From assembly GCF_014077005.1 (NCBI RefSeq), contig NZ_JACGVC010000047.1:62001-126000 (forward strand): DNA of 64,000 nucleotides, in the 5' to 3' direction. The translations under genes were made by a program, and so were the position numbers. Under the pieces are notes generated by a model. That model searched no databases. It saw only the letters and a program-made list of their open reading frames with translations, and was not told the DNA's origin. This document shows positions 48,405 to 57,754 of the stretch, one piece after another (the first letter of the stretch is position 1; each line of letters starts with the position of its first letter). Source of the stretch: Colwellia sp. MB3u-45. Lineage in GTDB: Bacteria > Pseudomonadota > Gammaproteobacteria > Enterobacterales > Alteromonadaceae.

Positions 48405-50294
48405 ATGGCTGACTTTCATTTTATTCGCCCACTCTGGCTATTAGCTATTATTGGCTTATTTTTAATGCTGTTTATGTTAAAAAAATTGCGTGTTAAGCAG
48501 TCAGGCTGGCAGCAACTGTTACCGGCACATTTAGCAAAAGTATTAGTGCAAGGTAACGCTAAAGCAAAATCTAACTCATTGCTGTTACCGTTTTTAATCG
48601 GCTTACTGTCAATTTTAGCCATGGCAGGACCGAGTTGGCAAAAACTACCACAGCCAGTGTATCAAGTAGCACAAGGCTCAGTGCTGATCATGGACATGTC
48701 GTACTCAATGTATGCCACCGACGTTGCTCCTAATCGCCTGACACGCGCACGTTATAAAGCCATAGATTTACTCGATAGTATTAAAGATGGTGAAATCGGT
48801 CTGATTGCCTATGCGGGCGATGCTTTTAACATTAGTCCGTTAACCGATGACAGCAATAATATAAAATTACTTTTACCCTCATTAAGCCCCGAACTTATGC
48901 CGGTACTGGGTAGCAACCCATTTGCCGCATTGGCACTGGCCAATGAAATGTTAATCAATGCCGGTCATAAAGACGGCGATATTTATTGGTTCACTGACGG
49001 TATCGATAATATTGATATTCAAGATATAACCCAATGGTCACGCGATCATCCTTATCGGCTTAATATTCTTGGCATTGGTACAAAAACGGGCGCGCCCATT
49101 AAACTCAGTAATGGCGAACTGATGAAAGATGACAATGGCGCGATTATTGTGCCTAAGTTAACAGTACAAGCATTGCAGGGCTTAGCTCAACGCGGTAGAG
49201 GCAACTACGCTACCCTGACCCAGAACAACAAAGATATTGAACGACTGACCTTCAAACCGCTCAGCACTGACATAGACACAGACAACACCAAAGCCAGTGA
49301 AAATACCGGCGATCAATGGCAAGAGTTTGGCCCCTACCTGCTGTTATTAATTCTGCCAATGGTGTTAAGTTATTTTAGACGTGGCGCACTACTGGCAACC
49401 CTGCCGTTCGCTTTCATGTTAATACCCAATAACCAGGCTCAGGCTGATATTTGGCAAGATCTTTGGAAAACTAAAGATCAACAAGGTCAAGCGTACTTTA
49501 ACAGTGAGCAATATCAGCAAGCAGCAGAACAATTTAAAAACCCACTATGGCAAGGTAGTGCCTACTACAAAGCCGGTGATTACCAACAAGCCTTAGCCGC
49601 ATTTAAACAAGAAAACACCGCAGAGGCGCTATTTAATCAAGGTAATGCTTTAGCTAAATTAGAAAAATTTGACGACGCGATAGCGGCCTATGAACAAGCC
49701 TTACAGCGTGATCCAAACTTAGCCGATGCAAAAGCGAATAAAGCCTTGCTTGAAAAGTTAAAGCAACAACAAGAACAGCAAGAACAAGAATCAGGTGACG
49801 AACAACAGCAAAATGATCAACAAAACAACGACCAGCAAGACAATGATCAGCCGGGTGAAAACCAAGACGGTGAGAGTCAAGACAGCCAAAACGAAAATAG
49901 TGACAGCAAAGACAGCGAACAGCAGCAAAGTCCACAGAACTCAGAAGAACAAGAGCCAGGCGAACAAGATGAATCTTCTGCGCAAAAAGATGCTGAAGAA
50001 GGCCAAGAGCAAAAAGATCAGCAAGAAAATGACCGCGATAAACAACAGCAATCAGAACAACAGCAAGCTAAAAATGCACAAGAAGCGAAAAGCCCTGAAG
50101 ATTCAAGCGATGCACAAAGCCTAGCAGCTAAAGAGCTAGCTGAACAATTGGCCAAAGAAACCGAACAAAAACATCAACAATTACTCAACAAAGTCACTGA
50201 TGACCCCTATATGTTACTGAGAAATAAAATGCAGTTAGAGTATCAAAAACGTAGTCAAGATCGTCGAAATGTAGGAGTTAAGAAAAAGTGGTAA
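48405..50294 (+). CDS. VWA and TPR domain protein (BatB-BatC fusion-like)
   Basis: Residues 1-330 form a second VWA membrane protein with MIDAS motif MDMSYSMYATD and TM segments near 10-25, 60-75 and 310-345. Residues about 350-450 hold TPR-like repeats (QAYFNSEQYQQAAEQFKNPL, LFNQGNALAKLEKFDDAIAA, YEQALQRDPNLADAKANKAL). Residues about 450-590 are a Gln/Glu/Asp/Ser-rich low-complexity stretch, and the end is a charged helix. Separate BatB and BatC genes of other bacteria are thus joined here. At 629 aa it overlaps the next gene by 7 bp. Confidence 0.92.
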   Translation: MADFHFIRPLWLLAIIGLFLMLFMLKKLRVKQSGWQQLLPAHLAKVLVQGNAKAKSNSLLLPFLIGLLSILAMAGPSWQKLPQPVYQVAQGSVLIMDMSYSMYATDVAPNRLTRARYKAIDLLDSIKDGEIGLIAYAGDAFNISPLTDDSNNIKLLLPSLSPELMPVLGSNPFAALALANEMLINAGHKDGDIYWFTDGIDNIDIQDITQWSRDHPYRLNILGIGTKTGAPIKLSNGELMKDDNGAIIVPKLTVQALQGLAQRGRGNYATLTQNNKDIERLTFKPLSTDIDTDNTKASENTGDQWQEFGPYLLLLILPMVLSYFRRGALLATLPFAFMLIPNNQAQADIWQDLWKTKDQQGQAYFNSEQYQQAAEQFKNPLWQGSAYYKAGDYQQALAAFKQENTAEALFNQGNALAKLEKFDDAIAAYEQALQRDPNLADAKANKALLEKLKQQQEQQEQESGDEQQQNDQQNNDQQDNDQPGENQDGESQDSQNENSDSKDSEQQQSPQNSEEQEPGEQDESSAQKDAEEGQEQKDQQENDRDKQQQSEQQQAKNAQEAKSPEDSSDAQSLAAKELAEQLAKETEQKHQQLLNKVTDDPYMLLRNKMQLEYQKRSQDRRNVGVKKKW

Positions 50295-51976
50295 AAGTTA
50301 TAATTTCTTTGTTGGCTATTTTATTATCATGTCATAGCTACGCATTAACAAAAGTCAGCGCATCGGTTGATAAAAGCCTGACCATGGCTAATGAATCAAT
50401 AATATTAACCATTACCGCCGATGATGATGTTAACGCAAACGCCTTAGATACATCAGCACTATTAACTGACTTTATTGTCGGTAGAACATCGGTTAGCTCA
50501 CAAACGAGCATGATCAATTTTGACACCACACGCACCACGACATGGAATACAGTGTTAATACCTCGAAGTTCAGGTGAGCTAGTGATACCCGCGTTTGACA
50601 TTAATGGTTTCAAAACCCAAATCATCACCATTAATTCACTAGCGGCAAACGAATCAGCCACTTCAAACCAGCAAGACCTGTTTATCACCACACAAGCCTC
50701 TGCCACCGACTTATACGTACAACAGCAAATCACGCTAACCGTAAGGCTACACTTCGCTGCAGAATTAAAGCGTGGCAGTTTGAGTGAGCCAAGCCTGGTC
50801 AGCGCGAATATTTTACAAATCGGCAAAGACCAAGAATCAGAAAGTATTATCAAAGGCAAACGTTATCGGGTTATTGAACGCGTGTACGCCATTAGCCCAC
50901 AAAAAAGCGGTGATATGATATTAAAAGCACCGGTTTTTTCTGGCGAGATCATCATAGCCTCGGCAAGGCGATCTAACTTTTTAAGTTTTGCCGATACTAA
51001 ACCGGTTAGTGTTGTAGGTGACGATATAGCGTTAACGGTTAACGCTATTCCAGCACAAGTTAGCGGGCTATGGTTGCCCAGCGAATTATTCGCTTTACAG
51101 CAAGAGTTTCAACCCGCGCCAAGAAAATTTAAAGTGGGTGAGCCGATCACTCGCACCATTACGCTCACCGCAGTCGGGCTTTCAGAGGAGCAACTACCTG
51201 AAATTAACATGCAAGTTCCGCAAGGACTTAAAGTGTACCCAGATCAAGCTAAACTGCATACTGGCCTAAACAATGAACGTTTAGTCAGCCAAAAAGTGGT
51301 TAACTTTGCCATTGTTGCCAGTAAAGCCGGTGAATATCAGTTACCCGAAATTAGTATTCCTTGGTGGAATACCGTCACTAATAAAGCAGAAATAGCCACA
51401 ATAGCAGGGCAAAAAATCATCATATTACCCAACGCTGATATAGCACCAAGTACTATGCAGCAGCAACCACCGCGTATTAATCTTGAAAACCCAACAACAC
51501 CCAGGGTTGTAGAAAGCGTAATCATTCAGCAAAACAGCTTCTTGCAATGGCTATTTCTAGCCTTATGGTTACTCACCTTATTAGCTTGGTATATAACAGC
51601 AAAGCGCCCTTTTAAGCCTAAGCAAGCCAATAGTGAAACTAACACCAAGGTCAATAATGCTCATCTTGCTATCTTAGCTGCCTGTAAGAAAAATAATGGC
51701 GAATTAGCCTTAGCATGTTTGCTGCCATGGGCACGCTATCAATCAAAGCAACAATCATTAGACAATAATCAAAGCCAAGTACTAACAACACTTGACTCAT
51801 TGCACGATTATTTTAACGACCCCGCACTGTCTAACGCTATTATTGAGTTGCAACAAAGCTATTATGGAAAAAATCCAAGTGCTTGGTCAGGCAACAAGCT
51901 GAGCCTTGCCATTCAAGCATTGAATAAAAGCAAATTCAGCAAATCATCCGTGGTTGATATCAGCATTAATCCTTAG
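50288..51976 (+). CDS. BatD family protein
   Basis: This is a large envelope protein closing the Bat operon. Residues 1-19 form a signal peptide (VIISLLAILLSCHSYALT). The body (about 20-410) is beta-rich, with NESIILTITADDD, LYVQQQITLTVRLHF and KVGEPITRTITLTAVGL, typical of BatD. A membrane helix lies near 418-437 (WLFLALWLLTLLAWYITA). A cytoplasmic tail of about 125 residues follows. The start is GTG (50288). A hairpin terminator follows about 60 bp later. Confidence 0.9.
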   Translation: MVKVIISLLAILLSCHSYALTKVSASVDKSLTMANESIILTITADDDVNANALDTSALLTDFIVGRTSVSSQTSMINFDTTRTTTWNTVLIPRSSGELVIPAFDINGFKTQIITINSLAANESATSNQQDLFITTQASATDLYVQQQITLTVRLHFAAELKRGSLSEPSLVSANILQIGKDQESESIIKGKRYRVIERVYAISPQKSGDMILKAPVFSGEIIIASARRSNFLSFADTKPVSVVGDDIALTVNAIPAQVSGLWLPSELFALQQEFQPAPRKFKVGEPITRTITLTAVGLSEEQLPEINMQVPQGLKVYPDQAKLHTGLNNERLVSQKVVNFAIVASKAGEYQLPEISIPWWNTVTNKAEIATIAGQKIIILPNADIAPSTMQQQPPRINLENPTTPRVVESVIIQQNSFLQWLFLALWLLTLLAWYITAKRPFKPKQANSETNTKVNNAHLAILAACKKNNGELALACLLPWARYQSKQQSLDNNQSQVLTTLDSLHDYFNDPALSNAIIELQQSYYGKNPSAWSGNKLSLAIQALNKSKFSKSSVVDISINP

Positions 51977-52038
51977 CAGCGTCTAGCAATTAAGCTGCTC
52001 TAAATTAACGTTATTGAAATCACCTGTTCAACATAAAT

Positions 52039-52065
52039 AAAGCCGAGCTATTCAAGGTCGGCTTT
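52039..52065 (+). terminator. terminator after the Bat operon
   Basis: AAAGCCGA (52039-52046) pairs with TCGGCTTT (52058-52065) across an 11-nt loop, ending TTTTGTG. It lies about 60 bp past the batD-like stop. Confidence 0.7.
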
Positions 52066-52093
52066 TGTGTCAAAGATAGTTAAATTTTATTTA

Positions 52094-52186
52094 ACTTAAT
52101 GGACTAAAGTCCAATCTACAGAAAAACTTCGAGTGAGAATGCAATCTTGGCCAATTTTTTGTCGATCGGACTTCAGTCCGTTAAGC
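52094..52186. repeat. REPIN-like repeat, full copy 1
   Basis: This is a pair of short palindromes in opposite orientation: ATGGACTAAAGTCCA at the left and CGGACTTCAGTCCG at the right, about 50 bp apart. The whole stretch aligns with the reverse complement of 57486-57580, including the linker words AATGCAA, CTTGG and TTTTGTCGATCGGA. A GTTAAGC 7-mer repeated three times (52180-52200) abuts the right end. The spacer from here to 52397 otherwise shows only AT-rich sequence. Confidence 0.75.
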
Positions 52187-52397
52187 GTTAAGCGTTAAGC
52201 AAACGATTAACCCCGTAGAGCCAAAAAACCTAGCGCTAATAACTTAACACTAAAAACCTACCACTAAAAAACATCACTTTTGACTTGAAAATTTTTTAAC
52301 AACAGCTACATCTAGAAAAAGTTAATTCAATTAAATTTCAAGCAGTTATTTGAGCTATAGTGGGACTATGTAAATAAATGCTTTTGTGTGAAATAAA

Positions 52398-52940
52398 ATG
52401 ACAAAGCCTCAGGTCTTTTACAACATGGCGACAAAACAAGTTAGATACGAAGCACTCGTTAAAGCATTACATGCAGATTTATATCGATATGGCTACTGGT
52501 TATGCCACGATAAGCATATTGCCGAAGACTTAGTGCAAGAAACATTTTTACGTGCATGGCGCGCGCTTGACTCGTTGAAAGACGAAAAGGCGGCAAAGTC
52601 ATGGTTAATCACTATTTTGCGCAGAGAAAACGCTCGTCGTTTTGAGCGTAAGCGTTTTGACATGAGCGAATATGAAGAAGCCACTATTTCCGATGTCAAA
52701 GCCACCAGTAGCGAACAGGAAATTGAAAACTACTGGTTACGGGAAAAAATAGCAAAAATGCCTGAAGAATATCGTGAACCCTTAGTTTTACAGGTAATTG
52801 GTGGTTTCAGTGGTGAAGAAATTGCCGGCATCTTGTCACTCAATAAAAATACCGTGATGACACGATTATTTCGTGCACGCAATCAATTGAAAGAGGCCGT
52901 AGACGACGAGCCAAAATTAAGAGGTCTACACAATGGATGA
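52398..52940 (+). CDS. ECF-type sigma-70 family RNA polymerase sigma factor
   Basis: This is a 180-residue sigma factor with regions 2 and 4 only. Region 2 includes DLYRYGYWLCHDKHIAEDLV and QETFLRAWRALDSL. Region 4 includes MPEEYREPLVLQVIGGFSGE and EEIAGILSLNKNTVMTRLFR, a helix-turn-helix for the -35 element. The short linker between is charged (RRENARRFERKRFD). It overlaps the next gene by 8 bp; that gene, with a single membrane helix, is a plausible anti-sigma factor. Target promoters are unknown. Confidence 0.93.
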   Translation: MTKPQVFYNMATKQVRYEALVKALHADLYRYGYWLCHDKHIAEDLVQETFLRAWRALDSLKDEKAAKSWLITILRRENARRFERKRFDMSEYEEATISDVKATSSEQEIENYWLREKIAKMPEEYREPLVLQVIGGFSGEEIAGILSLNKNTVMTRLFRARNQLKEAVDDEPKLRGLHNG

Positions 52941-53646
52941 CTTAAAATTTAGACGCAGTATGCTAGCAGAGCCAAATAACCGTGATGATGCTATCAAGGC
53001 CGCGATTAAAAGTGATTCCGCAAAACAAAAATTTTCGCAAGAACTTGACACATTAGAACATAAAATCGCTCAAGCCATGCATATCCCCGTGCCTGAAGAT
53101 TTAGCTAATAAGTTAATTTTACGCCAAACTTTTGCTAGCCATCAGCAACAAAAACGTAAAACACGTGTGCGTTTGTCGATGGCAGCATCTGTTGCACTGG
53201 TGATGGGCTTAACCGTTAACTTTATGATGTTTTCTAACACCTATAAAAACTTGGGTGACTATGCTATTGCGCATGTTAATTATGAAGCATCGCACTTCTC
53301 TAACAATGATCAACCAAGGGTAACACTGGCCTCATTAAATGAGAAAATGGCGACATTTAAGGGCAGTTTTGATAGTACCTTGGGTAACTTAATCTTCGCT
53401 GATTATTGTCGCTTTAATGGCAGTAACAGCCTGCATTTAGTGTTTCAAGGTCAATCAAGTCCGGTCAATATTTTTATTTTACCCGATGACAAAGACATTA
53501 AGTTTGTTGCTAATTTTGCTAATGATAAGTTACAAGGTCGGTCATTAAACTTTAATCATTCAAATATCATTGTAGTAGGAGATAAGAACGAGCCTATAAA
53601 GCAATGGCAAGAACGAGTGAGTGATCATATTACTTGGTCAATTTAG
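52933..53646 (+). CDS. DUF3379 family protein, candidate anti-sigma factor
   Basis: This 237-aa protein follows the ECF sigma gene, with its start inside the sigma gene end. The N-terminal 70 residues are charged and helical (MDDLKFRRSMLAEPNNRDD). A single membrane helix lies at about 82-100 (LSMAASVALVMGLTVNFMMF). The C-terminal 130 residues would be periplasmic. Topology and gene pairing suggest an anti-sigma role, but the typical zinc-binding HxxxCxxC motif of many anti-sigma factors is absent, so the assignment is inference. The family name DUF3379 is from memory. Confidence 0.8.
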   Translation: MDDLKFRRSMLAEPNNRDDAIKAAIKSDSAKQKFSQELDTLEHKIAQAMHIPVPEDLANKLILRQTFASHQQQKRKTRVRLSMAASVALVMGLTVNFMMFSNTYKNLGDYAIAHVNYEASHFSNNDQPRVTLASLNEKMATFKGSFDSTLGNLIFADYCRFNGSNSLHLVFQGQSSPVNIFILPDDKDIKFVANFANDKLQGRSLNFNHSNIIVVGDKNEPIKQWQERVSDHITWSI

Positions 53647-54190
53647 TCGTCAAACTGATACTCATGCCAATAAATCCTTTACCACTTAGCCAACTTAAAA
53701 AAACTTAGATTACAGGTTCGTCGTTTCAGACTGAACCTGAATACCTACATCCATGTGTTGATTGCTGCAGACATTGATAGCTTGCATCTGAGGCCAATTA
53801 GAGCGGTTACCCAAACTTCATCAAGATAATAGTTATGCTCGTTCACTCCTAATACGTTGCCCCAATGTTCTTCACCCTTTGTACATCAACGTACTAGTGT
53901 TGTGCCGCTATGAGTGGCTAATAACAAGCTTGTTAGCTCCTTATCAAATAGTAAATACCGCATATTAAGTCGCCTTTAAACTCGCTCTTATGCCGTTCCC
54001 TCGCGCTTCGATAACCGCCCATAGTTTTCTTGCATAGGTAGTCACTATACAAAATGCTATTTATTCTAAAAGCTCTGGCAAGCGCTAAGTGAGAGCTAAC
54101 TTAATGGCTTGGGTTTAAATTCCACGATTTAACAATAGATAGAGATTAAAGCCGTCAGCTTAAAAAACTATTACTCAAAAAGAAAAATAA
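53647..54190. other. spacer with decayed coding remnants
   Basis: No intact gene is seen. On the minus strand, protein-like fragments appear in shifting frames: KLWAVIEARGNGIRASLKAT ending near 53970, then 53963-53745 (MRYLLFDKELTSLLLATHSG, broken by TGA at codon 26), and a fragment ending MDVGIQVQSETTNL at a stop at 53710. The pattern suggests a frameshifted fossil, perhaps of a mobile or repeated element; I cannot name it. Confidence 0.35.
53710..53963 (-). pseudogene. frameshifted, stop-interrupted ORF remnant
   Basis: Reading leftward from ATG 53963 gives 25 codons, a TGA, then 46 further open codons containing GNVLGVNEHNYYLDEVWVTA. A neighbouring frame carries an overlapping open fragment, QMQAINVCSNQHMDVGIQV, to a stop at 53710. 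The family is unknown and the evidence is limited to frame continuity. Confidence 0.3.
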
Positions 54191-54191
54191 C

Positions 54192-54223
54192 AAAAAAAAG
54201 CCGTTAACATGAATTAACGGCTT
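54192..54223 (-). terminator. intrinsic terminator after putP
   Basis: AAGCCGTTAA and TTAACGGCTT form a perfect 10-bp stem with a six-base loop. On the minus strand it is followed by a run of eight T. It lies about 105 bp past the putP stop. Between it and putP sits an AGCTGACAGCT-type word repeated in several spacers here. Confidence 0.85.
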
Positions 54224-54327
54224 CTATAACTTACTTAAAACTACTTAAATTTTTTACTGACAGCTGACAGCTAATAACTTAAAACTCAAAGCTCTCTCTA
54301 TCAGCTTATTTTAGTTTTTAGCTATAG

Positions 54328-55815
54328 TTAACTATGCTTAGCAACAACCTCATCAAATAACTTTTCGATTTCTGGTTGCTCTTTGGTTGTTAAGCGACTA
54401 ACCAATACAATAGCGATACTTGCCATAATAAAGCCAGGTACAATTTCATACATCACGTCACTAAGATGCTGACCATTTAGCGTTATAGGCGCATATATCC
54501 ACACTAAAACGGTAATAGCTCCGGTCAACATACCGGCTAATGCACCATGTCGATTCATTTTCTTCCAATACAAACTCATAATAACCAAGGGTCCAAATGC
54601 AGCACCGAAACCGGCCCAGGCATTACTGACTAAAGTTAATATTGAGCTTTCTCTATCGTAAGCAAGAAAAATAGCGACAATAGCTACCAAGGCAACTGAT
54701 ATTCGGCCAACCAAGACTAGTTGCTTTTCACTAGCGTTCTTATTCAAAAAGGCTTGATAAATATCGCCCGTTAATGAACTTGATGTCACCAATAATTGCG
54801 AAGAAATGGTGCTCATAATCGCCGCTAGAATCGCCGCAAGAATAAAGCCAGCGATAAGAGGGTGAAACAGTACCTGCCCTAATAAGATAAATATTGTTTC
54901 CGCATCATCAACTACCAAGCCTACTTTAGCCGCGTAAGCCACACCGGCAAGACCAGTAGCCATAGCACCACACAATGAAACGATCATCCAACTCATACCA
55001 ATTCTTCTGGCTGCCGGTACATCTTCTACCGAACGAATAGCCATAAAGCGTACAATAATATGAGGCTGACCAAAATAACCTAATCCCCATGCCATGGCAG
55101 AAATTATGGTGATAACAGTGACACCACTAAATAAGTCTATGAAGGCAGGGTCGACCTTTTCAATAGCTTGCATCATAGCGTCAGTACCTCCAACATCAGA
55201 GATCGCGACAATGGGCACAAGCACCAAGGCAACAAACATAATACAGCCTTGTACAAAATCAGTCAGACTCACGGCTAAAAAACCACCAAAAAGTGTATAA
55301 AGTACAACAACACCCGCGGTAATGTATAAACCTACTTCATAGGTTAGGCCAAACGAACTTTCAAATAATTTACCACCGGCAACAATGCCTGAAGAAGTAT
55401 ATAAGGTAAAAAATAAAATAATAACAATCGAAGAAGTGATGCGAAGTGCGTGTGAGCTATCAGCAAAGCGATTTTCGAAAAAATCGGGCAAAGTAATCGA
55501 ATCATTTGCCATCTCGGTATAAGTTCTTAATCTTGGTGCTACGATAAGGTAATTTAAATAAGCACCTAGGACTAAACCAAAAGAAATCCAAGCACTGCTC
55601 AAGCCTACTGTGAACATTAACCCGGGTACACCCATTAGCATCCAACCGCTCATGTCAGAGGCCCCGGCAGAAAGCGCTGTTACCCCAGGTCCTAAACTAC
55701 GTCCCCCAAGCATAAAACCAGATACATCGCTAGTTGATTTTCTATAGGCATAAATACCTATTCCCAACATAACAACAAAGTATAGTGCCAATGAAATCAT
55801 CGTTCCTACAGCCAT
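54328..55815 (-). CDS. putP: sodium/proline symporter PutP
   Basis: This is an SSS-family transporter with about thirteen membrane helices that imports proline with Na+. Family landmarks are GGRSLGPGVTALSAGASDMS, PGLMFTVGLSSAWISFG, AWGLGYFGQPHIIVRFMA and ILAAIMSTISSQLLVTSSS, the last carrying the Na+-site Ser/Thr residues. At 495 aa it matches E. coli PutP (502 aa). No putA is in the window. It is transcribed alone; its 290-bp upstream spacer is AT-rich and shared with the divergent EAL-HDOD gene. Confidence 0.93.
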   Translation of the reverse strand: MAVGTMISLALYFVVMLGIGIYAYRKSTSDVSGFMLGGRSLGPGVTALSAGASDMSGWMLMGVPGLMFTVGLSSAWISFGLVLGAYLNYLIVAPRLRTYTEMANDSITLPDFFENRFADSSHALRITSSIVIILFFTLYTSSGIVAGGKLFESSFGLTYEVGLYITAGVVVLYTLFGGFLAVSLTDFVQGCIMFVALVLVPIVAISDVGGTDAMMQAIEKVDPAFIDLFSGVTVITIISAMAWGLGYFGQPHIIVRFMAIRSVEDVPAARRIGMSWMIVSLCGAMATGLAGVAYAAKVGLVVDDAETIFILLGQVLFHPLIAGFILAAILAAIMSTISSQLLVTSSSLTGDIYQAFLNKNASEKQLVLVGRISVALVAIVAIFLAYDRESSILTLVSNAWAGFGAAFGPLVIMSLYWKKMNRHGALAGMLTGAITVLVWIYAPITLNGQHLSDVMYEIVPGFIMASIAIVLVSRLTTKEQPEIEKLFDEVVAKHS

Positions 55816-56105
55816 TTAACCTCCGAAAAACATTATACCAATCGAACCAATTTATTTTATCACTTAACGGTCATTGATTTGTTTGGTATTAAAACTGTTC
55901 AAATATATAGCACATTGCTACTCAATTGAACGTGAACAACAATAATAGGCTTAGTTAATAATTGATTCCATGTTTTTCGTAAGTATTAACAATTATTTGT
56001 GTTATAAATGAATCAGCTAATGTGAAAATTAAGTTAACTAAACAATAATACTAAATAAAAAAACTAAAATTATTTTTTATAACATAGGATTAATTAGGAA
56101 TTTGA

Positions 56106-57326
56106 ATGTACTTTTACGCAGCTAGGCAGCCAATATTAGATATAGATAAAAATCTATTTGCCTACGAATTGTTGTTTCGCGATAGCATCATCAATGTTTT
56201 CCCCGATATTGATGGTGACGAAGCGACAACAAAAATTATTGAAGCCAGTAACTTTAATCTTGGCATTAGTGAATTTACTGGCAATAAACCTGCCTTTATT
56301 AATTTTACTTTAGAAACCCTCATTAAAGGTTATCCAGAAACATTAACACCAGAAGAAGTGGTTGTTGAAATTTTAGAGACCGTAAAGCCAGGTAAAAAGT
56401 TATTATCGATATGCAAAGATTTACATAAAAAAGGCTATACTATCGCGTTAGATGATTATATTCATCAATCTGTATGGCAGCACTTTTATCCTTTTATACA
56501 CATCATTAAAATTGACTGGCAAATCACCACATTAGACACCATAGAAATTGTAAAAGCTGCCATTAAAGATTTTCCGCACATTAAATTGCTGGCAGAAAAA
56601 GTTGAAACCTACGAAGAATATAACCAAGCATTAGCGTTAGATTTTGAATTATTTCAAGGCTTCTTTTTCGCTAAGCCTGAGATGATAAAAACCAAAAGTC
56701 TATCGCCATCACAAATAGCAATGGCAGAACTCCTCTATGAAACCTCAAAAAAAGAGTTAGACCTTGCCAGTATTACATCAGTTTTTGAACGCGATGTTAC
56801 TTTGTCCTACAAACTACTGCGTTATGCTAACTCAGCAATTTTCAAACGTCGCACTGATATTTCAACGATTAAACAAGCACTTGTTATATTAGGCTCAGCT
56901 GAATTAATACGTTTTCTGGGTTTAATGTTTGCAGCAAATATTAATCCTGATAAGCCATCTGAACTTATTAACGAGGCTATGATCCGAGCAAAATTTTGTG
57001 ATTTAATGGCCAGTGAAATTAAATCACCACTAGATAGCTCAATTGCCTTTTTAACCGGTTTATTGTCGTTAATTGATGCCATTGTTGACGAAGACTTAGC
57101 CAATATTCTCACCAAGTTGCCACTAGCTCAAGAAATCAAAGACACGTTATTAACCCGTAAAGGTGATATGGCGGCCTTAATTATGCTGTTAGAGTTTATT
57201 GAACGAGCCGAGTGGTCAAAAACCAACATAGTCATGGCCAAGCTTGGCTTAAACAAAGCCACTGTCCTTAAAAGCTATAATCAAGCAATCGCTTGGGCAG
57301 ATGAACAAAAACTTGCCAATTATTAG
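56106..57326 (+). CDS. EAL and HDOD domain protein
   Basis: This is a 406-aa signalling protein of the CdgJ/YuxH type. The N-terminal EAL domain (about 1-200) begins FAYELLFRD, so the signature is ELL. IALDDYIHQSVWQHF lacks the FGTGYSSL loop of active phosphodiesterases, and the later AEGVET motif reads AEKVET. It is therefore probably not catalytic. The C-terminal HDOD domain (about 205-400) includes DLASITSVFERDVTLSYKLL and ALVILGSAELIRFLGLM. Relatives control motility or biofilm through protein binding. It is alone and diverges from putP. Confidence 0.92.
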   Translation: MYFYAARQPILDIDKNLFAYELLFRDSIINVFPDIDGDEATTKIIEASNFNLGISEFTGNKPAFINFTLETLIKGYPETLTPEEVVVEILETVKPGKKLLSICKDLHKKGYTIALDDYIHQSVWQHFYPFIHIIKIDWQITTLDTIEIVKAAIKDFPHIKLLAEKVETYEEYNQALALDFELFQGFFFAKPEMIKTKSLSPSQIAMAELLYETSKKELDLASITSVFERDVTLSYKLLRYANSAIFKRRTDISTIKQALVILGSAELIRFLGLMFAANINPDKPSELINEAMIRAKFCDLMASEIKSPLDSSIAFLTGLLSLIDAIVDEDLANILTKLPLAQEIKDTLLTRKGDMAALIMLLEFIERAEWSKTNIVMAKLGLNKATVLKSYNQAIAWADEQKLANY

Positions 57327-57485
57327 TCATCACTTAACAAAAATTTAAAGGCGTGGCATAGATAGCTGTCAGTAAAAATAGCGATCAGCTTTCAGTTAAC
57401 TCTCTTTGGCACAAATGACGACTGAAAAAACAAGACTCAGCTGTAAATGGTTGATTGCCGATCACGTAAATCAACTGCTTAACAG

Positions 57486-57580
57486 CTGACGGACTGAAAT
57501 CCGATCGACAAAACAACCGCCCAAGGTTGCATTATCACCTGTATTTTTTATGTAGGTTGGACTTTAGTCCATCGAGTTAA
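57486..57580. repeat. REPIN-like repeat, full copy 2
   Basis: CTGACGGACTGAAATCCG lies at the left and TTGGACTTTAGTCCA at the right, in opposite orientation about 50 bp apart. The stretch aligns over its full length with the reverse complement of 52094-52186. It occupies part of the 428-bp spacer after the EAL-HDOD gene. The remainder of that spacer (57327-57485) has several AGCTGTCAG/AGCTTTCAG-like words and no gene. Confidence 0.75.
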
Positions 57581-57754
57581 ATGCAATTTAACTACCTGTG
57601 GCATAAATACTAATCAAGAATAAACAGTGTTTGGTTATTCAAAAAGGCTATTCAAAAATATCAGATTTTTAAAGACATATAAATATCCACGTCTTCTTCA
57701 GCGTTAAATTTAAGATAGTATTTAGATAAAATAGCCTCGTCAAAGCTTATAGAC

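Noticed and set aside
49654-50124. Open frames on both strands over the Gln/Glu-rich part of the Bat protein
   Set aside because: They arise from the repetitive CAA/GAA codons of the coding strand and give Lys/Asn- or His/Leu-rich nonsense.
57406-57422. TTGGCAC in the spacer after the EAL-HDOD gene
   Set aside because: No GC at the -12 position; no gene follows on that strand at a suitable distance.
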